A stretch of 51,279 nucleotides of DNA from assembly GCF_003286915.1 (NCBI RefSeq), contig NZ_QMFY01000026.1:1-51279 (forward strand). The letters are read 5' to 3'. Source of the stretch: Pseudochryseolinea flava. Its GTDB lineage: Bacteria > Bacteroidota > Bacteroidia > Cytophagales > Cyclobacteriaceae. How positions within the stretch are numbered: the first letter of the stretch is position 1; the number at the start of each line of letters is the position of its first letter. The notes below the pieces were generated by a model, which ran no database searches, was not told the origin of the DNA, and was given only the letters and a program-made list of their open reading frames with translations. This document shows positions 1 to 8,550 of this stretch, in pieces. A program made the position numbers and the translations under genes.

Positions 1-1
1 A

Positions 2-126
2 AAGACTACTTTTGTTTTAGTACACACAAGCAAGATAACGACTTGCAACTAGAAGAGGACTCACGTTCTCTTCTTTTTTTTTATCCATACACAAAAGAAG
101 AGGCTGCCCTTTTGAGACAGCCTCTT
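2..126 (+). repeat. left arm of 125-bp perfect inverted repeat
   Basis: Bases 2-126 are the exact reverse complement of 51155-51279, the last 125 bases of the window. The match runs flush to the window's right end and fails at base 127 against 51154. The arm contains two hairpins (51-74 and 95-129) that read as terminators in opposite directions, so it looks like the spacer of a convergent gene pair. It starts 21 nt after the rplT stop. It may be a repeat at which an assembly stopped. Confidence 0.97.
51..82 (+). terminator. intrinsic terminator reading rightwards
   Basis: A 10-bp stem (51-60 with 65-74, one G-T pair) closes a TCAC loop and is followed by eight T residues (75-82). This is a textbook Rho-independent terminator for a plus-strand gene that would lie to the left of the window. 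Confidence 0.8.
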
Positions 127-129
127 CTT
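91..129 (-). terminator. terminator of thrS-infC-rpmI-rplT operon
   Basis: Read on the minus strand downstream of rplT, a 12-bp stem (118-129 with 95-106) with an 11-nt loop is followed by a short T-rich stretch. It stops the ribosomal-protein operon. Confidence 0.8.
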
Positions 130-147
130 CATCATTTATGAATGCAA

Positions 148-492
148 TTACTTTACTTTCTTCACTACAGCTTCGAAAGCACCTGGGTGATTCATAGCAA
201 GGTCCGCTAAAACTTTGCGGTTCAAATCAATGCCTGCTTTTTTCAACTTGCCCATCAACTCAGAGTATGACATTCCATGAAGACGTGCACCTGCGTTGAT
301 ACGCGCGATCCATACGCCTCTGAACTCTCTTTTCTTTTGCTTTCTGTCGCGGTACGCATACCCCAACCCTTTTTCAATAGCATTTTTTGCTACTGTCCAA
401 ACATTCTTTTTACGACCAAAGAAACCTTTGGCCAGCTTCATAAAGCGCTTACGTCTTGCTCTTGAAGCTACGTTGTTTACTGATCTTGGCAT
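148..492 (-). CDS. rplT: 50S ribosomal protein L20
   Basis: Large-subunit protein that binds 23S rRNA early in 50S assembly. The 114-residue length and the start ([15 protein letters not shown]) are typical of L20. The basic N-terminal half carries many Arg and Lys, and the second half has the globular region with the GMSYSELM and LADLAMNHP segments. It is the last gene of thrS-infC-rpmI-rplT and lies 79 nt after rpmI. In some bacteria L20 represses its own operon by binding the leader mRNA; I see no clear L20-binding structure in the rpmI-rplT spacer. A strong hairpin follows the stop. Confidence 0.98.
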   Translation of the reverse strand: MPRSVNNVASRARRKRFMKLAKGFFGRKKNVWTVAKNAIEKGLGYAYRDRKQKKREFRGVWIARINAGARLHGMSYSELMGKLKKAGIDLNRKVLADLAMNHPGAFEAVVKKVK

Positions 493-571
493 TTTACTTT
501 GTTACTTTTTGGCTGATGGCGTCACCTGTTACAATGATCTTAAGCCAGCATCCGGGTTAAACATTAAACCA

Positions 572-766
572 TTAAAGAATGAGCATTGCTTTCACGTTGT
601 TCATATCAGATTTGCTAACAAGGTTTTTCTTACCAAGTCTTCTTTTTTGCTTGGTCTCCTTCTTAGTCAGAATATGATTTTTAAACGCGCTCTTCTTCTT
701 AATCTTACCAGTGCCAGTGATTTTGAATCTTTTCTTGGCGCCTGATTTTGTTTTTAACTTAGGCAT
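572..766 (-). CDS. rpmI: 50S ribosomal protein L35
   Basis: Small basic protein of the large ribosomal subunit. All 64 residues fit L35: the start [20 protein letters not shown], the central [16 protein letters not shown] block and the end [15 protein letters not shown] are family hallmarks. It lies 20 nt after infC and 79 nt before rplT, the usual IF3-L35-L20 order, so it is read from the thrS promoter or a promoter near infC. Confidence 0.98.
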   Translation of the reverse strand: MPKLKTKSGAKKRFKITGTGKIKKKSAFKNHILTKKETKQKRRLGKKNLVSKSDMNNVKAMLIL

Positions 767-786
767 TGTATAAAAATTATAGACTA

Positions 787-1323
787 CTATTTTTTTCCAA
801 CCTTCGGCATGATCATCATGCTCATCCGTTTTCCTTCAAGCTTAGGCATTTGTTCAACCTTGCCATGCTCTTCGAGTAATTGAGCGAATTTCAACAATAG
901 AATCTCCCCGCGCTCTTTATACACAATCGAACGACCAGGGAAAAACACTGTCGACTTCACCTTGAATCCTTCTTTCAAAAATTCAAAAGCGTGTTTCACT
1001 TTGAAGTTGAAATCGTGATCGTCAGTGTTTGGACCGAATCGGATCTCCTTGATGACTACTTTTTGAGTCTTCGCCTTGATCTCTTTCTGTTTCTTCTTCT
1101 GCTCGTATTTAAACTTCGAATAATCAACAACCTTACAAACTGGCGGATCTGCATTGGGAGAGATCTCTACAAGATCTAATCCTTGCTCTTGGGCCAGTTT
1201 AATAGCCTGGTGAATTGGATATACATCCACTTTAATGTTTTCGCCGACAACGCGCACGCGTGGTGCCGTGATCCGTTCGTTTATCCGATATGGCTCTTCA
1301 GGCTTTTGTGGGCCTCTCCGCAT
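787..1323 (-). CDS. infC: translation initiation factor IF-3
   Basis: IF-3 binds the 30S subunit, prevents 50S joining and proofreads the start codon and initiator tRNA. Residues ~10-80 match the N-terminal domain ([32 protein letters not shown]) and ~85-175 the C-terminal domain ([35 protein letters not shown]). The first ATG (1323) gives 178 residues. The frame stays open upstream to a TAA at 1384-1386, and an in-frame ATT at 1369-1371 would add 16 residues rich in Gly, Arg and Pro, similar to the basic N-terminal tails of other Bacteroidota IF-3 proteins. Because infC often starts with AUU, the true start may be 1371. The gene is second in the thrS operon. Confidence 0.97.
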   Translation of the reverse strand: MRRGPQKPEEPYRINERITAPRVRVVGENIKVDVYPIHQAIKLAQEQGLDLVEISPNADPPVCKVVDYSKFKYEQKKKQKEIKAKTQKVVIKEIRFGPNTDDHDFNFKVKHAFEFLKEGFKVKSTVFFPGRSIVYKERGEILLLKFAQLLEEHGKVEQMPKLEGKRMSMMIMPKVGKK

Positions 1324-1439
1324 CGGTCTACCAAAACTACCGCCGGGTCTATTTGTGTTAGGACTGTTAATAACTGAAAATGTTTAAGTTCCAAAAAACA
1401 GGCTGCAAATATCGCTATATTTTCTTTCTTTCAAAATAG

Positions 1440-3374
1440 TTAAACTGGAGCAGCACATTCCAATTTAAAAGAATTAACAAATTCTTCTAATAATACGCTT
1501 CCTTGGTCTCCCTGGCCTTGTCTTCTGATGGCAACTTTATTCTCTGCCACCTCTTTTTCGCCCACGATGAGCATATAAGGAATCTTCTTCGTCTCGGCAT
1601 CGCGAATCTTACGACCGATCTTTTCATCACGATCATCCAGCAACCCTCTGATATCCTGCTCTTTAAGCTTATCGTAGACGATCTTCGCATAGTCGTTGAA
1701 TCGCTCCGAGATCGGCAATACCGCAATTTGATCGGGCGACAGCCATAGCGGAAACTTACCGGCACAGTGCTCTATCAAAACCGCCACAAAACGCTCCAAT
1801 GAACCAAATGGCGCACGGTGAATCATGACCGGACGATGTTTTTGATTATCAGAGCCAACATATTCTAATTCAAAGCGGTTTGGAAGCTGATAATCCACCT
1901 GAATGGTTCCCAACTGCCAGCTGCGGCCAATGGCGTCTTTAACCATGAAGTCGAGCTTGGGACCATAAAATGCCGCTTCGCCTTGCACTGCCACAGTTTT
2001 CAAACCGCGCTCATCAGCAGCTTCCTGAATCTCACGCTCCGCGCGATCCCAAAGCTCATCGTCTCCAATGTACTTTGCTTTGTTCTCAGGGTCACGCAGC
2101 GAAACCTGGGCCGTGAAGTTTTCAAATCCAAGCGAGTTAAACACGTGCAACACCAGGTCGATTACTTTCACAAACTCTTCTTTCACCTGATCAGGACGGC
2201 AAAAGATGTGAGCATCATCTTGTGTGAATCCGCGCACCCGGGTGAGGCCATGAAGCTCGCCACTCATCTCGTAGCGATATACAGTACCAAACTCCGCTAA
2301 ACGCACAGGCAGATCCCGATATGAACGCGGCTTAGTCCTATAAATCTCGCAGTGATGCGGACAGTTCATTGGCTTCAGCAAAAATTCCTCACCTTCATCA
2401 GGTGTGCGGATCGGCTGAAACGAATCCTTCCCATACTTTTCATAGTGACCTGAAGTCACATATAATTGTTTACTTCCGATGTGTGGCGTTACAACTGGAT
2501 CATATCCTGCTTTCACTTGCGCACGACGTAGAAATTGCTCAAGACGTTCGCGTAACAGTGTACCCTTTGGCAGCCATAGCGGCAACCCCATCCCTACACG
2601 TTCAGAAAACGCAAACAATTCCAACTCTTTTCCGAGCTTCCTGTGATCACGTTTTTTGGCTTCCTCCAACAAATGCAAATACTCCTCAAGCTCTTTTGCC
2701 TTAGGAAAAGTGATACCGTAAATACGGGTGAGCATTTTATTGTTCTGATTGTTTCTCCAATAAGCACCGGCTACGTTGAGCAGCTTAATAGCTTTTAAGA
2801 AACCTGTATTAGGAATATGTGGACCACGACACAAATCCGTGAAATTCCCCTGCTTGTAGAAAGTAATGGTACCATCTTGAAGATCGTTGATCAACTCAAT
2901 TTTGTATTCATCACCTTTTTCTGTGAAATATTTTAAAGCCTCTGCCTTCGAAACAGATGAACGGTCAAATGTACTGTCTTTTTTGGCAAACTCTTTCATC
3001 TTCGCTTCCAACGCTGCGAGATCATCTTCGCCAAAGGCCCTTCCTCCTAAATCCACATCATAGTAGAAGCCATTCTCGATAGCAGGACCTGCGCCAAACT
3101 TAACGCCAGGATACAACGCCTCAAGTGCCTCAGCCATTAAGTGTGCAGACGAATGCCAAAAGGTACTCTTACCACCTTTGTCGTTCCACGTCAAAATTTT
3201 GATTGATGCATCATTGTCGATTGGCCTTGCTAAGTCGCGGATCTCTCCATCAACTTCAATGGCAAGTGCCACACGTGCAAGACCTTCACTGATACTGCTG
3301 GCGATCTCAATACCTTTTACGCCTTGCGGGTACTCCCGCACACTTCCATCAGGAAGCGAAATTTTTACATTCAT
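1440..3374 (-). CDS. thrS: threonyl-tRNA synthetase
   Basis: Class II aminoacyl-tRNA synthetase that charges tRNA-Thr and edits Ser-tRNA-Thr. The 644 residues follow the full-length bacterial plan: TGS domain (1-61), editing domain with HSSAH (74-78) and CRGPH (182-186), catalytic core from about 245 with the zinc ligand in MNCPHHC (Cys338), and the C-terminal anticodon-binding domain from about 540 ([28 protein letters not shown]). It heads the operon with infC, rpmI and rplT. A good -7 element lies about 46 nt upstream of the ATG. Confidence 0.99.
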   Translation of the reverse strand: MNVKISLPDGSVREYPQGVKGIEIASSISEGLARVALAIEVDGEIRDLARPIDNDASIKILTWNDKGGKSTFWHSSAHLMAEALEALYPGVKFGAGPAIENGFYYDVDLGGRAFGEDDLAALEAKMKEFAKKDSTFDRSSVSKAEALKYFTEKGDEYKIELINDLQDGTITFYKQGNFTDLCRGPHIPNTGFLKAIKLLNVAGAYWRNNQNNKMLTRIYGITFPKAKELEEYLHLLEEAKKRDHRKLGKELELFAFSERVGMGLPLWLPKGTLLRERLEQFLRRAQVKAGYDPVVTPHIGSKQLYVTSGHYEKYGKDSFQPIRTPDEGEEFLLKPMNCPHHCEIYRTKPRSYRDLPVRLAEFGTVYRYEMSGELHGLTRVRGFTQDDAHIFCRPDQVKEEFVKVIDLVLHVFNSLGFENFTAQVSLRDPENKAKYIGDDELWDRAEREIQEAADERGLKTVAVQGEAAFYGPKLDFMVKDAIGRSWQLGTIQVDYQLPNRFELEYVGSDNQKHRPVMIHRAPFGSLERFVAVLIEHCAGKFPLWLSPDQIAVLPISERFNDYAKIVYDKLKEQDIRGLLDDRDEKIGRKIRDAETKKIPYMLIVGEKEVAENKVAIRRQGQGDQGSVLLEEFVNSFKLECAAPV

Positions 3375-3419
3375 GTTTTTTGTCAGCTATGAATTAAAAT
3401 ACAACATTAATTCAGCTTG

Positions 3420-3427
3420 CAAATATA
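3420..3427 (-). promoter_or_regulatory. -7 promoter element of thrS operon
   Basis: TATATTTG on the minus strand fits the Bacteroidota primary-sigma -7 consensus TAnnTTTG, and lies 46 nt before the thrS ATG. No clear TTG element is seen at the expected -33 spacing. The 12-nt core TTCTATATTTGC is identical to that in front of tyrS (49846-49857). Confidence 0.6.
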
Positions 3428-3438
3428 GAAGTTATTGG

Positions 3439-3448
3439 TTACCGGTAA
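3439..3448. promoter_or_regulatory. 10-bp palindrome upstream of thrS promoter
   Basis: TTACCGGTAA is a perfect palindrome starting 12 bp upstream of the thrS -7 element, where a -33 contact or an operator would lie. No regulator can be named from sequence, and a chance occurrence is possible. Confidence 0.25.
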
Positions 3449-3517
3449 TCAGTTGCGTCAAATGATTTCGATGGCTCCTAAGCCAAGTGCTGGGGATAAA
3501 CCAGGAAAAACACTCTC

Positions 3518-6094
3518 TCACAACGAAAACTGGAAGCTCACCAGCACGCCGAACTTTCTGACATCGGGGTTATCGAGATAGGACAATCTGTGAATAAAAT
3601 CTACCCGGATAAACTTGAAAATATTCTCAAGGCCATAACCGAGTTCCATGTAAGGCTTGCCGTTCGTAAGATAGCCGATACCATCCTCCTCATTGGCGGT
3701 CACAAGCTTTTGGTTGGCTTTACTCATGCCACCAGCAATAAGATTTGCAGTTCCTAGTAAACGCCATTTCAATTTGCGCATCAAGGGTATTCTATTCAAC
3801 AGTAATCCCTCAAAGTGATGCTGATATTGTAAGCCTACATAGCGGTCACTCACAAATTCTCCATAGCGCATCAAATTGAACGTCGCAGAAGTATACACCG
3901 GCGTTTGATTGCCCAGGTGCGGACTGAGAAGCGGATATGGTGCCTGATCGAACATATACTCACCAAACACATTCATGTATCCAACGCCCAACGGACCAAA
4001 CCGAACGCGCTTGTAGAACGAAAGCCTGATCTTGTTGTAACTAAAATCACTCCCAGCAATTCCCTTGATCCCGCGCGTGTATCTCACCGTGATGATCGGC
4101 CACTTCGACGTACCAAGACTGATGCGGTCATTTCCATCCTGAACAAAAAGTTCATCACGTGCCCAGCGTGATTCAATCATCACTTCGGCGTTTTGAAACC
4201 TGGATGCCGTATCGTAGACTCCTCCTTCCGATGGCTTCCGGTAGGTAAAGTCAAACGTGGGTTCGAAGGTCATGTACTTGAATGCGATCCGTTGTGAAAA
4301 TCCTTTCCAGACTTCCCGTTGAAAATTAAAGCGTGCTTCATCAAAGTAGTAGCCCTTTCTAAAAACTCCCCAACGCTGGGCTGCCAAAAACAAATAATTA
4401 TCGGCGAGAATTTCATCGTCTATTCCCACACGACCGATGTCACGCCGCACGCGTACACTCATCGTCGTCCATCGATCGCGAGAAAGAATATTTTGAACAA
4501 ACGCTGAGTATTTGAAACGTTCATCTTTAAATCCATAGCCTAGCTGTCCACCGAACACCCAACGACCGCTAAAGTCATAACTGGTTTTGAAACCCGACTG
4601 TAAGCGAAATCCTTCAATGTTGTTGACAGCAAACAACCCGATATATGGACCAATAAATATTTTACCCGCATCGTAATAGCCATTAACAACAATCTTGATG
4701 ATGTCCGTATACGTTTTCACTACAGGAATATTCTGCAGTGTGTCGATCATCTTATAAACATTCTTCTCGGTGTCTGTCAAAGGTTCGTGACGAAGTGTAT
4801 CCCAAAAAGAATCTTCTTCGTGTAGTCGCGCATCTTCAGCCATCACAATTGGATGCTGATAAAACGTAGCTTCGTGAGGCTTATTAACTGTGAAGTTCTT
4901 ATTGGAAGTATAGAACTTCGCGAGCATCCCAGCAGATGCGTTTGTAAGTTCACTCACATCAATCAATACACGATTTTTTATGGGCAGCCAGGCACCACCC
5001 TCTACCTTTTCCAACTCTTGCTGAATCTTGATTTTCTCAATGAAGTTTAAGTTGGCTTGCTTACCAATGGTGACGTCGATTTGCTTCAAAGCATAGCCCT
5101 CCTTCGTAATCCAAACGGTTCCTGTAAAGGCTAAATCTTGGGGACTTTTCGGAAAGAAGTCTAATCGGTAGCAGTAGTGATCACCCACGTACATGCTGTC
5201 CGTTAAATCGTATTCGTAGTACATTCTACCCCCATCGGCGATGGGTGATATAAACTCCTTGCTTACAATGTTCAGCCAGTTTTGATAGAAGTTGTATTCT
5301 TGAAACGATGATCCAATAAATTGCGTGACCAGGGTTCCATCTTCAATACCTACGCCGCTAATCTTTGAGTGGAGGATATTTTCATAGCGAAGTTGTGGGT
5401 TATCACGGAAATAAAATTTCGACACGCTTTCAGAGATGAACATCGGCAAGATCGGTTTACCATCTTCACCGGCCATGCGCTCAACGCTGTCGAGTACTTG
5501 CGTAATCTTTCGCATAGTTTTCTTTTGACGAAGCTTTTCAGAAATATTATCGACGTCGATTTCTATTTTGGTGTAGGTGTCGTACTCGTACGCTTCGAGT
5601 TTCCGCTTGTCGTTATACTTCCGATTCTTATCTACGCGGCGGAGAATCTCAAAGGCCGGATTTTCGCCCGCAAGAACCACCACTTCAGCCAACGCCGTAA
5701 CATCTTCCTGTAACTGGAAATTGACCGTTTGTGTTGTCCCACGCGTGATCGCTTTGGCTTTGGTCTGATAACCAACTGAAGTGACTTTAATTGAATCGAC
5801 AGGGGTACTTGTCTTCAGCTGATAGTTGCCTTCAAAATCCGTTGTAATACCAGTGGTAGTCCCAACGAACACAACATTGGCAAACGGAAGTGGATCTCCT
5901 GTTGTGGCATCGGTGACCTTACCTTTCACTATGGTCTGGCTAAACGCCGAAAATGCCATGAGTAGAAACGTGGAGAGGAAGAAAATCGATCGTTGAATAA
6001 TTCGGCCTCTAATCTTTCGCACAAATACCAATTTTAATGACAAAAATATGAATAACTCTAACCATAAAAAACAACGCGGGGTTTCACTATTCAA
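3518..6094 (-). CDS. DUF5686 outer-membrane protein with carboxypeptidase-like regulatory domain
   Basis: Predicted outer-membrane beta-barrel of a Bacteroidota family (DUF5686) whose function is unknown. After the signal segment, residues ~54-130 form a carboxypeptidase-regulatory-like beta-sandwich (GKVTDATTGDPLPFANVVFV, then TTDFEGNYQL), the domain also found at the N terminus of TonB-dependent receptors. The rest is the DUF5686 body, ending in Phe-Ser-Leu after alternating aromatic strands typical of barrel C termini. The ATG at 6094 overlaps the SanA-like stop by 4 nt (ATGA), which favours coupled translation. An in-frame GTG at 6022 would give a much better signal peptide (VRKIRGRIIQRSIFFLSTF...), so the start is uncertain. 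No TonB box or plug is visible. Confidence 0.88.
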   Translation of the reverse strand: MNSETPRCFLWLELFIFLSLKLVFVRKIRGRIIQRSIFFLSTFLLMAFSAFSQTIVKGKVTDATTGDPLPFANVVFVGTTTGITTDFEGNYQLKTSTPVDSIKVTSVGYQTKAKAITRGTTQTVNFQLQEDVTALAEVVVLAGENPAFEILRRVDKNRKYNDKRKLEAYEYDTYTKIEIDVDNISEKLRQKKTMRKITQVLDSVERMAGEDGKPILPMFISESVSKFYFRDNPQLRYENILHSKISGVGIEDGTLVTQFIGSSFQEYNFYQNWLNIVSKEFISPIADGGRMYYEYDLTDSMYVGDHYCYRLDFFPKSPQDLAFTGTVWITKEGYALKQIDVTIGKQANLNFIEKIKIQQELEKVEGGAWLPIKNRVLIDVSELTNASAGMLAKFYTSNKNFTVNKPHEATFYQHPIVMAEDARLHEEDSFWDTLRHEPLTDTEKNVYKMIDTLQNIPVVKTYTDIIKIVVNGYYDAGKIFIGPYIGLFAVNNIEGFRLQSGFKTSYDFSGRWVFGGQLGYGFKDERFKYSAFVQNILSRDRWTTMSVRVRRDIGRVGIDDEILADNYLFLAAQRWGVFRKGYYFDEARFNFQREVWKGFSQRIAFKYMTFEPTFDFTYRKPSEGGVYDTASRFQNAEVMIESRWARDELFVQDGNDRISLGTSKWPIITVRYTRGIKGIAGSDFSYNKIRLSFYKRVRFGPLGVGYMNVFGEYMFDQAPYPLLSPHLGNQTPVYTSATFNLMRYGEFVSDRYVGLQYQHHFEGLLLNRIPLMRKLKWRLLGTANLIAGGMSKANQKLVTANEEDGIGYLTNGKPYMELGYGLENIFKFIRVDFIHRLSYLDNPDVRKFGVLVSFQFSL

Positions 6095-6762
6095 GAATTA
6101 AGTTCCTCTTTTTCACCCAAAAATTGAGGGTCTGTTTTGAGGATATAGAGATCAAGCACCGCTTTCGGACGAGCAAAGTATTCGCGCACGAGTACTTTGA
6201 ATGATATATTAAGCTCTGGCTCATCGGCCACCATCGCCACGGCATCCATATCATAGTAGTTGCTGATGAAAATTGCGCGATAGCTATGAAAGGGTTGTGT
6301 GATGATGGTGATTTTATTCTGTCCGAAGATTTTCTTGCTACGCACGACTGAATCAAGCGTTCGCAGCCCTGCATAATCTAAAGTGATGGCTTCCTTTGGT
6401 ATGCCTTTTTCGATAAGCGCTTTCTGCATCGCCACGGGCTCGTTGTAATATTGCGTGCTGTTATCGCCGCTAAGAATGAAGTGATCTACCTTGCCAAGTT
6501 TAAAGAGCTTTGCGGCAGTTTCAATTCGGTGCTCAAAAAAAGGATTAGAGCCACCGCCTGCAAGTCGATGACTAGTTCCTAGCACCAAGGCAATGCTATG
6601 ATCTGGGAGCTTATTCAAGTCATCATAAATTTGATCGCGCGTACTCTGAACCACCCAAACATTACATCCGACAATAAACAAAAAAAACACTAGTACTAAG
6701 ACGAATACGAACCGCTTAAGCCTGCGCATTACTATAGACATTTCAAATACAAACTTACTCAA
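6091..6762 (-). CDS. SanA/YdcF-like DUF218 membrane-anchored protein
   Basis: Member of the DUF218 superfamily, SanA branch. One N-terminal membrane segment (residues ~17-38) is followed by a Rossmann-like domain with ALVLGTSHRL, RIETAAKLF, LSGDN, the EPVAM segment, DYAGLRTLDSVVRSK, ITQPFHSYRA and a final helix. In enterobacteria SanA contributes to envelope barrier function; the reaction is unknown. The annotated start overlaps trmH by 8 nt. The Met at 6729 (MRRLKRFVF), directly before the membrane segment, is an equally good start. It lies between trmH and the DUF5686 gene and is probably transcribed with both. Confidence 0.85.
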   Translation of the reverse strand: MSKFVFEMSIVMRRLKRFVFVLVLVFFLFIVGCNVWVVQSTRDQIYDDLNKLPDHSIALVLGTSHRLAGGGSNPFFEHRIETAAKLFKLGKVDHFILSGDNSTQYYNEPVAMQKALIEKGIPKEAITLDYAGLRTLDSVVRSKKIFGQNKITIITQPFHSYRAIFISNYYDMDAVAMVADEPELNISFKVLVREYFARPKAVLDLYILKTDPQFLGEKEELNS

Positions 6763-7435
6763 TTGCTCTCAAAAACTCACGCTCGATCAAATCGGAACGC
6801 TTCACCACTTTGCGGTACCATTCTAGTTTTAATGACTCCTTTTCCGCTTCAGAAAGACCGAACGAAACACCGCTACTTCGAAACCTATTGATGACCGAAT
6901 TCACACAAATTGCCGCGCTCACTGAGATATTCAAGCTCTCAGTGAAGCCATACATGGGGATTCTTACCTTCTGATCTGCATGCGCTAATGCATAAGACGA
7001 TACACCGCGAAGTTCGTTGCCAAATACCACGGCTAATTTTTGATCGACATCCACTTCATGTATCGATACACCATCAGGATCTGGATCCGCCACAAGAATT
7101 TTATAACCGTTGTCGCGAAGTTTTTTATAACACGTCTCGGTATTATTGACGCCACGTTCATTGTAACGTTCCATGTTCATCCACTTATAAGCACCTTTTA
7201 ACACACGAACATTCAGCAAATATTTGGCCGTATTTTCGATAATGTGCACGTCTTGGATGCCCATGCATTCACACGTGCGCACCACGGCGCTTGCATTCTG
7301 TGATTGATAAATATTCTCCAGAACGATCGTAAGGTGACGGGTACGTTCGCCGAGTACCTTGTCGATAAATTGCTTCTTATGCTCTGAAACAAACTGTGCG
7401 AGATGATTAAAGACCTGAAGTTCGCGCGGGGTCAT
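6755..7435 (-). CDS. trmH: tRNA (guanosine-18-2'-O)-methyltransferase, SpoU family
   Basis: SPOUT-class methyltransferase that 2'-O-methylates G18 in the D-loop of tRNA. The three SpoU motifs are present: motif 1 NASAVVRTCECMGI with the catalytic Arg, motif 2 AVVFGNELRGVS, and motif 3 IPMYGFTESLNISVSAA, which forms the trefoil knot. At 226 residues it matches TrmH and lacks the N-terminal substrate-binding domain of RlmB, so tRNA is the likelier substrate. It is first in a minus-strand group with the SanA-like and DUF5686 genes and has a consensus -7 element 33-40 nt upstream. Confidence 0.9.
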   Translation of the reverse strand: MTPRELQVFNHLAQFVSEHKKQFIDKVLGERTRHLTIVLENIYQSQNASAVVRTCECMGIQDVHIIENTAKYLLNVRVLKGAYKWMNMERYNERGVNNTETCYKKLRDNGYKILVADPDPDGVSIHEVDVDQKLAVVFGNELRGVSSYALAHADQKVRIPMYGFTESLNISVSAAICVNSVINRFRSSGVSFGLSEAEKESLKLEWYRKVVKRSDLIEREFLRAIE

Positions 7436-7467
7436 GAGGCGGTGTACATGGTGTTCTCAAGAAAGAA

Positions 7468-7475
7468 CAAAGATA
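7468..7475 (-). promoter_or_regulatory. -7 promoter element of trmH
   Basis: TATCTTTG on the minus strand is a perfect TAnnTTTG match, 33 nt before the trmH ATG, in the 58-nt spacer after the upstream diheme gene. It would drive the trmH group. Confidence 0.55.
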
Positions 7476-7493
7476 CACCTAGTTTTTACCTTT

Positions 7494-8543
7494 TTAGAAA
7501 GTATTTTTTTTGATCCATTCTTCGATCAGTGCCACGCCTTCCTTATCAATTTGCTCCCGTCCAATTTCTGGCATCGCTATGGCCGGATCGTTCGTCTTCA
7601 TTCGATACACCAAAATTGATTTGTGCGGCTGCCCCGGAACGATATCATATTGCAAATCTCCAGCACCGCGTCCGGCAGCAATAGGCGATTTGTTAACACC
7701 CAAATGTGCACGATCAGTCTCTTGAATGTCTAGAAATAATCCTGAGGTATTTGCAGGCCCCTTTCTCGAATGACAATGCGCACAATTGGCATCTAAATAA
7801 GAGCGCGCACGATGATTCAGGTCGGTGTTGCGCACATCTCCCCAAACCGCTAGCGCGGGAATTTGTTCTTGCGCCGGTAGGGCATCAATCAACCCTTGGC
7901 GCTGCCAGTATATCAACTGATTTTCTGTACGCGCTGAATAATTGTAGTTGCCGTTCAACTGCCGCGCCGAAACACCAATAGGTTTCATCTTGCCATCACG
8001 GATATGACATCCTTTGCATTGATTTTTATTGGGCACAACATACGGTGTAGTAATCTTCTTTCCATTTTTGTCTACGTAAGAGATCGTCTTTGTATCGCCA
8101 GCTGCATCGTAGGTAGCTTCAGTCTGTTCCTCATCCCAAATGTATGGCCAGGCTTCCCACCCTGTAGATTGATGTACCAGCAGCCGTGTTTCAATGACCT
8201 TCTTTCCTTTGTCGGGATTTCGAAAATCCAGCGGGTAATAAAAATTCTTAATTAAAATTGTTCCAACGGGAAGATCAAAAGCTATGCTATCATTATAAAC
8301 AGCTTTTTGTCCTTTCGGAACAATAACAAACCTTGACTTCTCCGCATAGTTGCTGAAGAGTGGCGTGTTAACCGTATAGGGAATTACGTGCGCTGCCGGA
8401 TTAAGAGACTTTAATGATCCCGTGAAAAAGCCGTATGCCGACAACGTGTCGTGACGTTCCACGCGTTCCTGATTTTCAAATGAAACAAAGAAAACTGCAA
8501 CGACAATCAACATCAAGGCACCGACCGCACTTCTCATATCCAT
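7494..8543 (-). CDS. HNE_0200-type exported protein with two CxxCH heme motifs
   Basis: Matches what I know of the uncharacterised family TIGR03806 (HNE_0200/SO_0930-like). An N-terminal hydrophobic segment (residues 7-21) is followed by a beta-rich domain and a C-terminal part with two c-type heme sites, CKGCH (176-180) and CAHCH (254-258). Nearby His and Met residues could serve as axial ligands. It is therefore a probable periplasmic or surface diheme protein. It begins 7 nt after the stop of the beta-helix gene, so the two are one operon; the families are reported to occur as a pair or even fused. The reaction is unknown. Confidence 0.85.
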   Translation of the reverse strand: MDMRSAVGALMLIVVAVFFVSFENQERVERHDTLSAYGFFTGSLKSLNPAAHVIPYTVNTPLFSNYAEKSRFVIVPKGQKAVYNDSIAFDLPVGTILIKNFYYPLDFRNPDKGKKVIETRLLVHQSTGWEAWPYIWDEEQTEATYDAAGDTKTISYVDKNGKKITTPYVVPNKNQCKGCHIRDGKMKPIGVSARQLNGNYNYSARTENQLIYWQRQGLIDALPAQEQIPALAVWGDVRNTDLNHRARSYLDANCAHCHSRKGPANTSGLFLDIQETDRAHLGVNKSPIAAGRGAGDLQYDIVPGQPHKSILVYRMKTNDPAIAMPEIGREQIDKEGVALIEEWIKKNTF

Positions 8544-8550
8544 GCTAATT

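Noticed and set aside
296-745. Plus-strand 149-codon ORF antisense to rplT and rpmI
   Set aside because: It lies entirely over conserved ribosomal-protein genes and spans their spacer; a shadow of codon bias.
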